Source: Prevotellaceae bacterium UBA1391 (lineage in GTDB: Bacteria > Bacteroidota > Bacteroidia > Bacteroidales > Bacteroidaceae). From it: a stretch of DNA of 64,000 nucleotides. The notes beneath the pieces were generated by a model that was not told the origin of the DNA, did no database searches, and was given only the letters and a program-made list of their open reading frames with translations. The stretch covers positions 1 to 64,000 of the forward strand of contig DBQP01000016.1 of NCBI GenBank assembly GCA_002305265.1, given 5' to 3'. The position numbers and the translations under genes were made by a program. Position 1 is the first letter of the stretch. Every line of letters begins with the position of its first letter. Shown here in pieces: positions 51,789 through 61,700 of this stretch.

Positions 51789-51895
51789 CCCCGCGTCTTC
51801 CGCCCACCGCTGCTGTGCCGGACGCATCTGACTCCGCACCTTCCGCCTGCCGCTGCTGTGCCGGACGCATCTGATTCCGCGCCTTCCGCCCGTCG
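51781..51895. repeat. 43-bp tandem repeat covering the punA stop codon
   Basis: GCATCTGA begins copies at 51781, 51824 and 51867, a period of 43 bp (one less than two 22-bp units). The TGA of the first copy is the punA stop codon. Copies contain CCTTCCGCC and GCTGCTGTGCCGGAC. Confidence 0.85.
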
Positions 51896-51938
51896 ACACT
51901 GCACGGACGAAGGCCGCGTCTGCCATCCTGATATCATG

Positions 51939-52003
51939 AAAGCTGTAGATGCCTGCCGGCAGAGCCCCATCCCGCCGGCAGACATCGCAGCTTTTGTTTT
52001 TTC
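51939..52003 (+). terminator. Terminator after punA
   Basis: AAAGCTG and CTGCCGGC in the left arm (51939-51960) pair with GCCGGCAG and CAGCTTT in the right arm (to about 51994), followed by TTTTGTTTTTTC. It separates punA from thiL by 27 bp or so. Confidence 0.75.
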
Positions 52004-52029
52004 TCATCCTCCTTTTCCCACACCCAACC

Positions 52030-53109
52030 ATGACCCAGATATCCACGCTCGGCGAGTTCGGACTCATCCGCCGGCTCACCGAGGACATCGAAATCAAGAA
52101 CGCCGAAACACGCAAAGGCGTGGGCGACGACTGCGCCATCCTCAAGTTTGAGGAAGGCTACGAGCAGCTCGTCACCACCGACCTGCTCATGGAAGGCGTC
52201 CACTTCGACCTCACCTACATTCCCCTCAAGCACCTCGGCTACAAGAGCGCCATGGTCAACTTCTCCGACGTCTACGCCATGGGCGGCCAGCCCAAGCAGA
52301 TCACCGTGAGCCTTGCCCTCGGCAAGCGCTTCACCATCGAAGACATGGACGAGTTCTATGCCGGCCTCCGCCTAGCCTGCGACGCGCACGGCGTCGACAT
52401 CGTCGGCGGAGACACCACCAGCTCGCTCACCGGCCTCGCCATCTCCATCACCTGCATCGGCATCGTCGAGGAAGGACAGGCCATCCTGCGCAGCGGTGCG
52501 AAAGACACCGATATCATCTGCGTGAGCGGCAATCTCGGCGCCGCCTACATGGGCCTGCAGCTGCTCGAACGGGAGAAGCGCGTCTACTATGCCCAGCTCG
52601 ACGACGCCCGCCGTCTCGAAGGCACGGCCCGCGAGGACGCCCTGCGCGAACTCGAGACGGCCCAGCCCGACTTCTCCGGACATGAATACCTGCTCGAGCG
52701 CCAGATGAAGCCCGAAGCGCGGCGCGACATCATCGAGCGCCTGCGCCAGGCCGGCATACGCCCCACGGCCATGATGGACATCAGCGACGGACTCTCCTCC
52801 GAGCTCATGCACATCTGCCGCCAGTCGAACACCGGCTGCCGCGTCTACGAAGAGCGCATCCCGCTCGACTATCAGACGGCGGCCATGGCCGAAGAACTCA
52901 ACATGAACGTAACCACCTGCGCCCTCAACGGCGGCGAGGACTATGAGCTGCTCTTCACCATCCCCATCGCCGACCACGAGAAAATTGCCGACGTGGAGGA
53001 CGTGAAAATCATCGGACACATCACCAAGCCCGAGCTCGGTCTGGCCCTCATCACGCGCGACGGCGCAGAATTCGAGCTCAAGGCCCAGGGCTGGAATCCG
53101 CTGGCCTGA
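52030..53109 (+). CDS. thiL: Thiamine-monophosphate kinase
   Basis: 359 residues from the ATG at 52030 (MTQISTLGEFGLI). PurM/ThiL-fold motifs: GVGDDCAIL, TTDLLMEGVHFDL, KSAMVNFSDVYAMGG, IVGGDTTSS and MMDISDGLSSELMHI. ThiL phosphorylates thiamine monophosphate to thiamine diphosphate. Somewhat longer than E. coli ThiL (325), within the Bacteroidetes range. It is not clustered with other thiamine genes here. Confidence 0.95.
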   Translation: MTQISTLGEFGLIRRLTEDIEIKNAETRKGVGDDCAILKFEEGYEQLVTTDLLMEGVHFDLTYIPLKHLGYKSAMVNFSDVYAMGGQPKQITVSLALGKRFTIEDMDEFYAGLRLACDAHGVDIVGGDTTSSLTGLAISITCIGIVEEGQAILRSGAKDTDIICVSGNLGAAYMGLQLLEREKRVYYAQLDDARRLEGTAREDALRELETAQPDFSGHEYLLERQMKPEARRDIIERLRQAGIRPTAMMDISDGLSSELMHICRQSNTGCRVYEERIPLDYQTAAMAEELNMNVTTCALNGGEDYELLFTIPIADHEKIADVEDVKIIGHITKPELGLALITRDGAEFELKAQGWNPLA

Positions 53110-53257
53110 GCCCTCGCCCGTCGCCGCCAGCCGGGCGCCTCAGCCCCGTCTCCCACCGCCGCCACAGGCCGCAGGCCCCTGCCGCGCGGCCGCTGGCCAA
53201 GAGACGGCACCCACAGGCGGCCCCGCCCCTCGCCCACTGCAAACCCCTCACTCCCTC

Positions 53258-53845
53258 ATGAAACTCATCTATTTCCACGGTTTCGCCTCCAGCGGCGCCA
53301 GCGGCACCGTCCAACTCCTGCGCCTCCTCCTACCCGACGACGACATCATCGCGCCCGACATCCCCGTCGACCCCATCGAGGCCCTGCCCCTGCTGCGCGA
53401 GCTCTGCGCGCAGGAGCAGCCCGACATCATCGTCGGCACCTCCATGGGCGGCATGTATGCGCAGCAGATGTTCGGCTACCGCCGCATCTGCGTCAACCCC
53501 GCCTTCAACATGTCGACCATGAGCCAGCGCATGAAAACCGGCACCCACCGCTGGCTCAACGGCCGCAAGAACCACGAGAAGGAATTCCACATCAGCAAGG
53601 ACATCATCCAGCACTTCAACCAGATGGAGCGCCAGCAGTTCAAGGGCATCACCGCAGCCGACGCCGAACTCTGCTACGGGCTCTTCGGCACGGCCGACAC
53701 GGTGGTGAAGAACGGCTACCAGACTTTCACCAAACACTACCCCACCTCCCATGCCATCCGCTTCGAAGGCGAGCACCAGCTCAACGAGAAAGCGCTCCGC
53801 AAGGCCGTCCTTCCCCTCATCAGCCAACTACTCAACCCTTCCTAA
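53258..53845 (+). CDS. YqiA/YcfP-like alpha/beta-fold esterase
   Basis: 195 residues, cytoplasmic (no signal). KLIYFHGFASSGASGT at the start, the nucleophile elbow VGTSMGGMYAQQM and a C-terminal GEHQLN with the likely catalytic His fit the UPF0227/YqiA esterase family. Substrate unknown. It is 15 bp upstream of the GH16 gene, so they are likely cotranscribed. The 148-bp spacer before it is GC-rich without visible repeats. Confidence 0.85.
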   Translation: MKLIYFHGFASSGASGTVQLLRLLLPDDDIIAPDIPVDPIEALPLLRELCAQEQPDIIVGTSMGGMYAQQMFGYRRICVNPAFNMSTMSQRMKTGTHRWLNGRKNHEKEFHISKDIIQHFNQMERQQFKGITAADAELCYGLFGTADTVVKNGYQTFTKHYPTSHAIRFEGEHQLNEKALRKAVLPLISQLLNPS

Positions 53846-53860
53846 ACCTCAAAAACCTTT

Positions 53861-54733
53861 ATGAAAACACTCCTCATCGCCTCAGCCCTCCTCCTCGCCC
53901 ACACCGCCGGCGCACAGGAGACGAAGCCGGCTGCCGCGCCCGCCTCACCCTTCACGCGCCTCATCTGGGCCGACGAGTTCGACGGCAACGGCCCGTTCGA
54001 CGCCAGCCGCTGGAAATCCGAAGAAGGATTCGTGCGCAACGAAGAAGACCAGTGGTATCAAGCCAGCAACACCTATCGCCAGAACGGCGTGCTCGTGCTT
54101 GAGGCCCGCATCGACTCCATCCCCAACCCGCGCTACAGCGCCTCCGCGCCCCGCTCCGACTGGCGCCGCTCGCGCCCCTACGCCCGCTACTCGTCTGGAT
54201 CGATCAACACCGCCGGCAAGTTCTCCTTCCAGTACGGCCGCCTCGAGGTGCGCGCCCGCATCCCCGCCGTGTGCGGCGCATGGCCAGCCATCTGGACCCT
54301 CGGCGAGCAGATGGAATGGCCGTCGAACGGCGAGTGCGACGTCATGGAGTTCTACCAAGTGAACGGCAAGCCGCACATCCTGGCCAACGCCGCCTGGGGC
54401 AGCGACCGCCGCTACCAAGCCATCTGGAACTCGCGCCGCATTCCCTACAGCCACTTCCTCGAGCTCGACCCCGACTGGGGCGAGAAGTTCCACACTTGGG
54501 TGATGGACTGGACGGCCGACTACATCCGCATCTATCTCGACGGCGAGCTGCTCAACGACATCGACCTCGCCACCACCGTCAACGGTGCGCTCGGACAGGG
54601 CAAGAACCCCTTCCGCCAGCCCCACTACATCCTGCTCGACCTCGCTGTCGGCGGACAGAACGGCGGGAAGCCGCAGCCCGACGCCTTCCCGATGCGTTAC
54701 GAAGTGGACTACGTGCGCGTCTACGGCAAATAA
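53861..54733 (+). CDS. Secreted GH16 beta-glucanase
   Basis: 290 residues with a signal peptide ending TAGAQ. The GH16 jelly roll is clear: LIWADEFDGNGPFDASRW, GRLEVRARIPAVCGAWPAIW, the catalytic strand NGECDVMEFY (first Glu nucleophile, last Glu acid/base), FHTWVMDWTADYIRIYLDG and the end motif MRYEVDYVRVYGK. The E-x-D-x-x-E spacing, one residue longer than in lichenases, points to a laminarinase or other beta-1,3-glucanase. It acts outside the cytoplasm. Confidence 0.94.
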   Translation: MKTLLIASALLLAHTAGAQETKPAAAPASPFTRLIWADEFDGNGPFDASRWKSEEGFVRNEEDQWYQASNTYRQNGVLVLEARIDSIPNPRYSASAPRSDWRRSRPYARYSSGSINTAGKFSFQYGRLEVRARIPAVCGAWPAIWTLGEQMEWPSNGECDVMEFYQVNGKPHILANAAWGSDRRYQAIWNSRRIPYSHFLELDPDWGEKFHTWVMDWTADYIRIYLDGELLNDIDLATTVNGALGQGKNPFRQPHYILLDLAVGGQNGGKPQPDAFPMRYEVDYVRVYGK

Positions 54734-54821
54734 GCCCGCCTCCCCACAGTGCTCCCCTCGCAGCGGCATCGGCCAATCCTCGCGTCGGCCAGTGCCGCCC
54801 GCCGCGCCCACACATTCACAC

Positions 54822-54945
54822 AAAGGCCTTCATCACACGCCATGAAGGCCTTTGCTGCATGATGCGAAGGCCTTCGCAGGAGAAAACGAGCGCAGTCGTT
54901 TCGAAAAACGAACGCAGTCGTTTCGAAAAACGAACGCAGTCGTTC
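54822..54945. repeat. 22-bp palindrome array A19, 6 exact units
   Basis: Cores start at 54822 (AAAGGCCTTC), 54844 (GAAGGCCTTT), 54866 (GAAGGCCTTC), 54888 (GAGCGCAGTC), 54910 and 54932 (GAACGCAGTC), with all spacings exactly 22 bp. As in A8, the AAGGCCTT type changes to the ACGCAGT type partway along. Confidence 0.93.
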
Positions 54946-55305
54946 CAAACCGAGGAGACGACCGCCCGCCAGCACAGCCACAGCCCTCGTCCGCAGCGCG
55001 CGCAACCCAGGCTACAGCCACACGAGGCCGTTCGCACGCGCACGCGTACATATAATATGTATCGGAGCACCGACACCTCCGCCGGCGCGCCAACATCCCG
55101 TCAGGCAGCAGCAGCGGCATGCGGCAAACGGCAGGAACCGCACAAAAAATGCGCGCGGATGAAAAATAAACACGCCGGTGAAGTTTTCATCCTCAAAGCC
55201 ACCAAACCTTGATATTTATCACGGTTTCAGTACTAACAAATGCTAAATCGAGGGAAAGGACGGCAGAAACTTTGAAAACTTGATTGTCAGATAAAGTTTT
55301 CTCCG
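54946..55305. other. Spacer between array A19 and the tetR promoter
   Basis: GC-rich to 55040, then a short AT island CGTACATATAATATGTAT (55045-55062), then increasingly A-rich sequence from 55145. No credible gene or RNA. Confidence 0.45.
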
Positions 55306-55313
55306 TACATTTG
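55280..55313 (+). promoter_or_regulatory. Promoter of the efflux operon
   Basis: TACATTTG (55306-55313) fits TAnnTTTG, with TTG motifs at 55280-55286 at -33 spacing. It lies 55 bp before tetR and is the obvious place for TetR autoregulation, though I see no convincing operator palindrome. Confidence 0.65.
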
Positions 55314-55368
55314 CATAGCTTTTAGAAAAAGGTATTAGCTTCTATAGTTTTCGAATCATCATTTTTAC

Positions 55369-56016
55369 ATGAGTCAACATCAACCACTTCCCCAGCACGC
55401 GCTTCGGAGTCACATTCAGGAAACGACGCTTCAGAAATTCATGAAGCAGGGCATCCGAAACGTCAAGATGGACGATATTGCGATGGAAGCGGGCATCTCC
55501 AAACGCACCCTGTATGAAATGTTTGGCGACAAAGAAAATCTCCTGCTCGAGTGTCTGCGCCAGCACGCCAGAAACAGCGAGATGGAATTGCGACGCATCA
55601 CCAATCGTGCCAAAAACCCCGTCGAGGTCTACGTCTACGCCATGGAACGACGCGGCAAGGTCCTCCAAAACATTTCCACGGCCTTCATCACGGAATCCCT
55701 GAAATACGAGTCCGTGCGGCAGTTTCTCGAGGCCGACAAGGCCGAGAACCGCGCCCGTGCGCGCGACTTCTTCATGGACGGCATCGAGAAGGGCTATTTC
55801 CGCTCCGACGTCAAGCTGGAGATCCTCTTCACCTTTGGCGAGATCATGAGCCAGTTCGTCATCGAGAAACAACTCTTCGAGAGCTACCCCGTGCTCGAAG
55901 TGGTGGAAACCCTCTCCGACACCATCTTCCGCGGACTCTGCACTCAAAAAGGCATCGACGCCATGAAGGACGCGCTCCGGCTCATCAGCCGCGAGAACAC
56001 CCGTGCACGCGACTGA
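55369..56016 (+). CDS. TetR/AcrR family regulator of the efflux operon
   Basis: 215 residues. The N-terminal TetR helix-turn-helix occupies about 25-70 (GIRNVKMDDIAMEAGISKRTLYEMFGDKENLLLECL). The C-terminal ligand-binding helices are unassigned. Its position as first gene before tolC, membrane fusion and RND genes, 48 bp upstream of the next gene, implies it represses or senses substrates of this pump. Confidence 0.92.
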   Translation: MSQHQPLPQHALRSHIQETTLQKFMKQGIRNVKMDDIAMEAGISKRTLYEMFGDKENLLLECLRQHARNSEMELRRITNRAKNPVEVYVYAMERRGKVLQNISTAFITESLKYESVRQFLEADKAENRARARDFFMDGIEKGYFRSDVKLEILFTFGEIMSQFVIEKQLFESYPVLEVVETLSDTIFRGLCTQKGIDAMKDALRLISRENTRARD

Positions 56017-56064
56017 CCTGCCACGACGCCATCGCCCCATCATCCGAATACAAAACCGTAATAT

Positions 56065-57411
56065 ATGAAACTGATTAGCAAGAAAATGATTCTGGGCCTC
56101 GCCATCCTGCTCACCGCAGGCGGCGCAGCAGCCCAAACGTCGCAACCCGTCGTCGGCAAACTCGACCTCACGCTCGAGCGCGCCATCGAAATCGCCCTGG
56201 CCGAAAATCCCACCATCCGCGTGGCCGACAAGGAAATCGAACTCAAGAAAGTGGCCGACGAAGAAGCCTGGCAGGCCCTGCTGCCCGAAGTTAACATCAC
56301 CGGCAACCTCAACCACACGCTGCTGGCCGCAGAAATGAAGCTCGGCACCCAGAAGTTCAAGATGGGACAGGACAACACCAACACCGTGACCGCCGGCGCC
56401 ACCCTCTCGCTGCCCCTCTTCGCCCCCGCCGTCTACCAGAATATGAAGCTCACGAAGGAAGACATCAAGCTGGCGCAGGAAGCCGCACGCGGCAGCCGTC
56501 TCGACCTCATCAACCAGGTGACCAAGGCCTACTACAACGTGCTGCTCGCACAGGATAGCTACAAAGTGATGCAGGAAAGCTACCAGATATCGAAGGAAAA
56601 CTACGAAGTGGTGAACAACAAATACAAGGTGGGCTCCGTAAGCGAATACGACAACATCTCGGCCGAAGTGCAGATGCGCTCGATGAACTCCTCGCTCGTG
56701 AGCACGCAGACCGGTCTCACCCTGGCCCAGCTGCAGCTCAAGGTGCTCATGGGCGTGACGGAAAACGTGGAACTCAACATCACCGACCGCCTCGACAACT
56801 ACGCCAACCAGCTCAAGCCGGCAGACATCGGCGGACTCGAAGGCGAAATCCAGCAGAATTCCGCGCTGCGCCAGTTCGACCTCAACCGCTCGCTCCTCGA
56901 GCGCTCCATCAAGCTCGCCCGCACGAATTTCCTGCCGACGCTCAGCTTCTCGCTCAGCGGCCAGTATCAGTCGCTCTACAACGACGACTGGGTTCTGTGG
57001 AACTACGAGTACGCGCCCAGCGCCTCCTTCGCCATCTCCCTCAACATCCCCATCTTCAAGGCCAGCAACTGGACGACCATCAAGAAGACCAAGATCCAGC
57101 TCGCCGAGCTCAGCGACAACCGCCTCAACACGGAGCGCCAGCTCACCCAGGCCGCCCGCTCCTACAGCCAGAACATGCAAAGCAGCATCGTGCAGGTGGA
57201 GAGCAACAGCGAGGCTGTACGCCAGGCAGACAAGGCCGTCAGCATCGCGGAGAAGCGCTACGAGGTGGGCCGAGGCACCATCCTCGAGCTCAACCAGAGC
57301 CAGGTGGCGCTCACTCAGGCACGCCTGACGTACAACCAGTCCATCTATGACTACCTCACCAACCGCGCCGACTTCGACTACACGCTTGGACGCGAGACAT
57401 ATCTGAAATAA
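56065..57411 (+). CDS. TolC-family outer-membrane efflux protein
   Basis: 448 residues with a signal peptide ending AAAQT. Two repeated outer-membrane-efflux domains of helical hairpins and strands (LDLTLERAIEIALAENPTIR, TKAYYNVLLAQDSYKVM, VGSVSEYDNISAEVQ; and in the second half AVSIAEKRYEVGRGTILELNQSQVALTQA). It forms the trimeric exit duct of the tripartite pump whose other parts are encoded downstream. Confidence 0.95.
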   Translation: MKLISKKMILGLAILLTAGGAAAQTSQPVVGKLDLTLERAIEIALAENPTIRVADKEIELKKVADEEAWQALLPEVNITGNLNHTLLAAEMKLGTQKFKMGQDNTNTVTAGATLSLPLFAPAVYQNMKLTKEDIKLAQEAARGSRLDLINQVTKAYYNVLLAQDSYKVMQESYQISKENYEVVNNKYKVGSVSEYDNISAEVQMRSMNSSLVSTQTGLTLAQLQLKVLMGVTENVELNITDRLDNYANQLKPADIGGLEGEIQQNSALRQFDLNRSLLERSIKLARTNFLPTLSFSLSGQYQSLYNDDWVLWNYEYAPSASFAISLNIPIFKASNWTTIKKTKIQLAELSDNRLNTERQLTQAARSYSQNMQSSIVQVESNSEAVRQADKAVSIAEKRYEVGRGTILELNQSQVALTQARLTYNQSIYDYLTNRADFDYTLGRETYLK

Positions 57412-57447
57412 ACGAATAGAAACACAAAACACATACAGCACAGCGTT

Positions 57448-58464
57448 ATGAACAAGAAACTTTCAGCCGCTCTCCTCTGCACCGCAGCCCTCATCCTCAG
57501 TGCATGCGGAGGCGAATCCAAACAGACCGCATCCACCGTTGAAGCAGAGACTCCCGAAGTGAAGACTGCCAGGGTCAGCAAGCAGTTGGTGCCGCAGACC
57601 CAAGAATACACGGCCACCGTCGAGAGCGATGTCAAGAACAACATCGCCCCCAACACGCCCTACCGCATCGAGCGCATCTATGCCGATGTAGGCGACCACG
57701 TGCGCAAGGGCCAGGTGCTCGTACAGCTCGACGCCAGCAATCTCAAGCAAGTCCGCCTGCAGGTAGACAACCAAAAGATCGAGCTCGGACGCGTAGAAGC
57801 GCTCTACAAAGTCGGCGGCGCCAGCAAGGCCGAGTACGACAACGCCCAGATGCAGTACAACATCCTCAACACGCAATACCGCCAGCTGGTGCAGAACACA
57901 CAGCTCGTCGCCCCCATCTCGGGCGTAGTCACAGCCCGCAACTATGACGACGGAGACATGTATGCACAGCAGCCCATCCTCACCATCGAGCAGACCAATC
58001 CCGTCAAACTCCTCATCAACGTATCGGAAAACTTCTACAAGAAAGTATCCGTGGGCATGAACACTGACATCCTTGTCGACGCCTACGAGGACGAAACGTT
58101 CCAAGGAAAAGTGACCACCGTGTACCCCACCATCGATGCCGCCACGCACACGTTCCCCGTGGAAATCACCATCAACAACGCCAATCAGAAGGTGCGCCCC
58201 GGCATGTTCGCACGCGCAACTATCAACTTCGGCGATGTTGAGCACGTCGTCGTTCCCGACGCCGCCGTCGTCAAGCAAATCGGATCGGGCGACCACTACG
58301 TCTACATCCACAAGAAGGGCACGGTCAGCTACTCGAAAGTTGAGCTCGGACAGCACATCGGAGACACCTACGAAATCATCAGCGGCGTCAACAACGGTGA
58401 CGAAGTCGTCGTTGCCGGACAGGTGCGACTCACCAACGGCGCAAAAGTAAAGGTGATCAAGTAA
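57448..58464 (+). CDS. RND efflux membrane-fusion lipoprotein
   Basis: 338 residues with lipobox LILSACG. HlyD/AcrA-like: barrel-sandwich lipoyl part with IERIYADVGDHVRKGQVLVQLD, a short helical hairpin (VDNQKIELGRVEALYKVGGASKAEYDNA), VAPISGVVTARNYDDGD, and the beta-barrel KVRPGMFARATI region. It links the RND pump to TolC across the periplasm. Confidence 0.95.
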   Translation: MNKKLSAALLCTAALILSACGGESKQTASTVEAETPEVKTARVSKQLVPQTQEYTATVESDVKNNIAPNTPYRIERIYADVGDHVRKGQVLVQLDASNLKQVRLQVDNQKIELGRVEALYKVGGASKAEYDNAQMQYNILNTQYRQLVQNTQLVAPISGVVTARNYDDGDMYAQQPILTIEQTNPVKLLINVSENFYKKVSVGMNTDILVDAYEDETFQGKVTTVYPTIDAATHTFPVEITINNANQKVRPGMFARATINFGDVEHVVVPDAAVVKQIGSGDHYVYIHKKGTVSYSKVELGQHIGDTYEIISGVNNGDEVVVAGQVRLTNGAKVKVIK

Positions 58465-58513
58465 GACCGAAGCCCAACGTCAAGGCAACGGAGGCGCAGC
58501 CCCACACATCCGC

Positions 58514-58660
58514 AAGTCTTGTGTACCAAAGCCACAAGCCTGATGCGACATGCCCAAAAGCCGAAAGCAGCGAGCCCAAAAGCCGAATGCATCGAGCCTG
58601 CAAGCTGAATACATCGAGCCCAAAAGCCTGATGTCTTAGAATCGCAAGCCCTCTCCGAAC
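58514..58660. repeat. 22-bp array A20, AAGCC units
   Basis: AAGCC or AAGTC/AAGCT starts at 58514, 58536, 58558, 58580, 58602, 58624 and 58646, each 22 bp apart, with GCATCGAGCC-like linkers. It lies inside the efflux operon, between the membrane-fusion and RND genes, and widens that gap to 250 bp. AAAGCC-type units recall array A12. Confidence 0.88.
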
Positions 58661-58714
58661 CCAATTGACGCCCAATTTACCCCATTACATTCCCACGTAA
58701 ACAAATCCCGATAT

Positions 58715-61700
58715 ATGAGCATATATGAAGGAGCGGTCAAACGACCCATCATGACAAGCCTGGCGTTCTTCGCTGTGCTCGTGTTCGGCTTGTTCTCATT
58801 GATCAAGCTGCCGATTGACCTGTACCCAGACATCGACACCAACACCATCATGGTGCTGACCTACTACAACGGCGCGTCATCCAACGATATGGAGAACAAC
58901 GTCACCCGACCGCTGGAGAACACACTCAACTCGGTGGAGCATCTCAAGCACATCTCTTCGAACTCGAAGGAAGGTGTCAGCATCGTGACGCTGGAGTTTG
59001 AGTACGGCTACGACATCGACGTCCTCACCAACGACGTGCGCGACAAGCTCGACATGGTGAGCAGCAGCCTGCCGTCGGAAGCCAACCAGCCTATCATCTT
59101 CAAGTTCTCCACCGACATGATTCCGATCCTCCTGCTGTCCGTGCAGGCGGAAGAGAGCCAGCAGGCGCTCTACAAGATTCTCGACGACAACGTGGCGAGC
59201 CCGCTGGCGCGTGTCGACGGTGTCGGTACGGTGAGCATCTCAGGCGCTCCGCAGCGCGAGATCAACGTCTACATGGACCCGAACAAGATGGAGGCTTACG
59301 GCCTGAGCGCAGCGCAAGTGAGCGCCGCCATCGCCGCCGAGAACCGCAATACGACGAACGGTAGCATCGACATCGGCTCCAACACGTACACCGTGCGCGC
59401 CGAGGGCGAGTTCACCGACCCTCAGCAGATGTACAACGTGGTCGTAGGCGAGAGCAACGGCGCCAAAGTCTATCTGCGCGACGTGGCCCGCATTGTCGAC
59501 AACGTTGAGGAGCGCGCGCAGCAGACCTACAACTTCGGCAAGCAGGGTGCGATGATCGTCATCCAGAAGCAGAGCGGCGCCAACTCCGTGGCCATCTCCA
59601 ACAAGGTGATCGAGATGCTGCCCGAGCTGCGCAAGAACTTACCGAGCGACGTGAAGCTCGACGTGATGATCAATACGTCAGACAACATCCTCAACACCAT
59701 CGGTTCGCTGCAGGAGACGATTTTCTACGCCCTCCTCTTCGTGGTCCTCGTCGTCTTCGCCTTCCTCGGGCGTTGGCGTGCCACGGTCATCATCTCCATC
59801 ACGATCCCGATGTCGCTCATCGCCTCCTTCATCTACCTATATGCCACGGGAGGCTCGCTCAACATGATCTCGCTCTCATGTCTGTCCATCGCCATCGGTA
59901 ACGTCGTCGACGACGCCATTGTGGTGCTCGAGAACGTCACGACGCACATCGAGCGAGGCTCCAGTCCGAAGCAAGCGGCCATCCACGCCACCAACGAGGT
60001 GGCCATCTCCGTCATCGCCTCCACGCTCACGATGATTGCCGTGTTCTTCCCGCTCACGATGGTGTCGGGCATGTCCGGCGTGCTCTTCCGCGAGCTGGGA
60101 TGGATGATGTGCATCATCATGACCGTCTCGACCGTCTCGGCCCTCTCCTTCACGCCGATGCTTTGCTCCCAGATGCTCCGTCTGCAGAAGAAGCAGAGCC
60201 GCATGTTCAAGCTCCTCTATGGTCCCGTGCAGCGCGCGCTCGACAAGCTCGACCAATGGTATGAGCGCCGTGTCAACTGGGCCGTGCGCCACCGTTGGAC
60301 CATCATGATCGGCAGTGCCGCCTTCTTCATCCTCTCCATCGTCGTCTCTCAGGCCATCGGCATCAAGAACGAGTTCTTCCCCGCCAACGACTCCGGCCGT
60401 GTCGGCGTCGTGCTCGAGCTGCCAGTCGGCACGCGCAAGGAGAAGGCACTGGAAATCGGACAGAAGGTTGCCAAAATCTGGATGGACCGCTACGGCAAGG
60501 ATCTTGAGGCCCTCAACTTCACCGTAGGACAGGCCGGCGACGACAACACCTTCGCCTCGCTCCAGACCAACGGCGCCAACATCGTCTCCTTCAACGTCCT
60601 CTTCGTCCCCTCCAACGAGCGCGAGCGCGGTCTTGTCTCCATCTGCGACGAAATGCGCGTCGACTGCAAGGCCATCCCCGAAATCGCCAAATACCAAGTG
60701 AACCTCGGCGGCAACAGCAGCGGAGGCATGGGCGGACAGAGCACCGCCACCTTCGAGATCTACGGCTACGACCTCGACGCCACGCGTGCCGTGGCCGACA
60801 CGCTCAAAGCGCGCCTCCTGCAGAACGAGATGGTGGGTCAGGTCACCATTTCCCGTTCCGACGACACCCCCGAACTCGTCGTCGACTTCGACCGCGACAA
60901 GCTTGCCTCCCTCGGCATCGGCTTGAGCGACGCCGCCGCCGCCGTGCGCAACCTCATCAGCGGTTCGCTCATGAGCTACTACCGCGAAGACGGTGAGGAG
61001 TACGACATCAAGGTGCGCTACGAGCCCACCGCCCGCCAGTCCGTCGACGACATCTACAACATGCTCATCCCCACCGCCAGCGGAAACATCCGCGTGCGCG
61101 ACATCGCCACCATCACCGAGTCGTCCATCCCGCCGACCATCGAGCGCAAGGACCGCCAGCGCATCGTCACGGTCGACGCCGTGCTCAAAGACGGCTATGC
61201 CCTCTCCGACGGCGTGGCGCTCGGACGCAGCATCTACACCAAGATGGAGATTCCGAACGGCATCAACGTGCAAGTGGCCGGTTCCTACGAAGACCAGCAG
61301 GACTCCAACCGCGACCTCGGCACCCTCGCCATCCTCATCTTCATCCTCGTCTTCATCGTGATGGCGGCCCAGTTCGAGAGCCTCACCTATCCGTTCATCA
61401 TCATCATGTCCGTGCCCTTCGCCCTCTCCGGCGTGCTCTTCGCCCTGAGCTTCACCGGCACGACCCTCAACATCATGTCGATGCTCGGAGCCATCATGCT
61501 CATCGGTATCGTCGTGAAGAACGGTATTGTGCTCATCGACATGACCACCCTCTACCGCGAGCGAGGCTACGGTGCCATCCGCGCAGCCGTCACGGCAGCC
61601 CGCAGCCGTCTGCGCCCGATTCTCATGACATCGCTCACCACCATCTTCGGTATGGTGCCGATGGCCGTCAGCCAGGGCGTCGGCAGCGAGATGTGGCGCC

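Noticed and set aside
55342..57441. A 699-codon minus-strand frame opposite tetR and tolC
   Set aside because: Both plus-strand genes have clear domain motifs and starts; the antisense frame has none.
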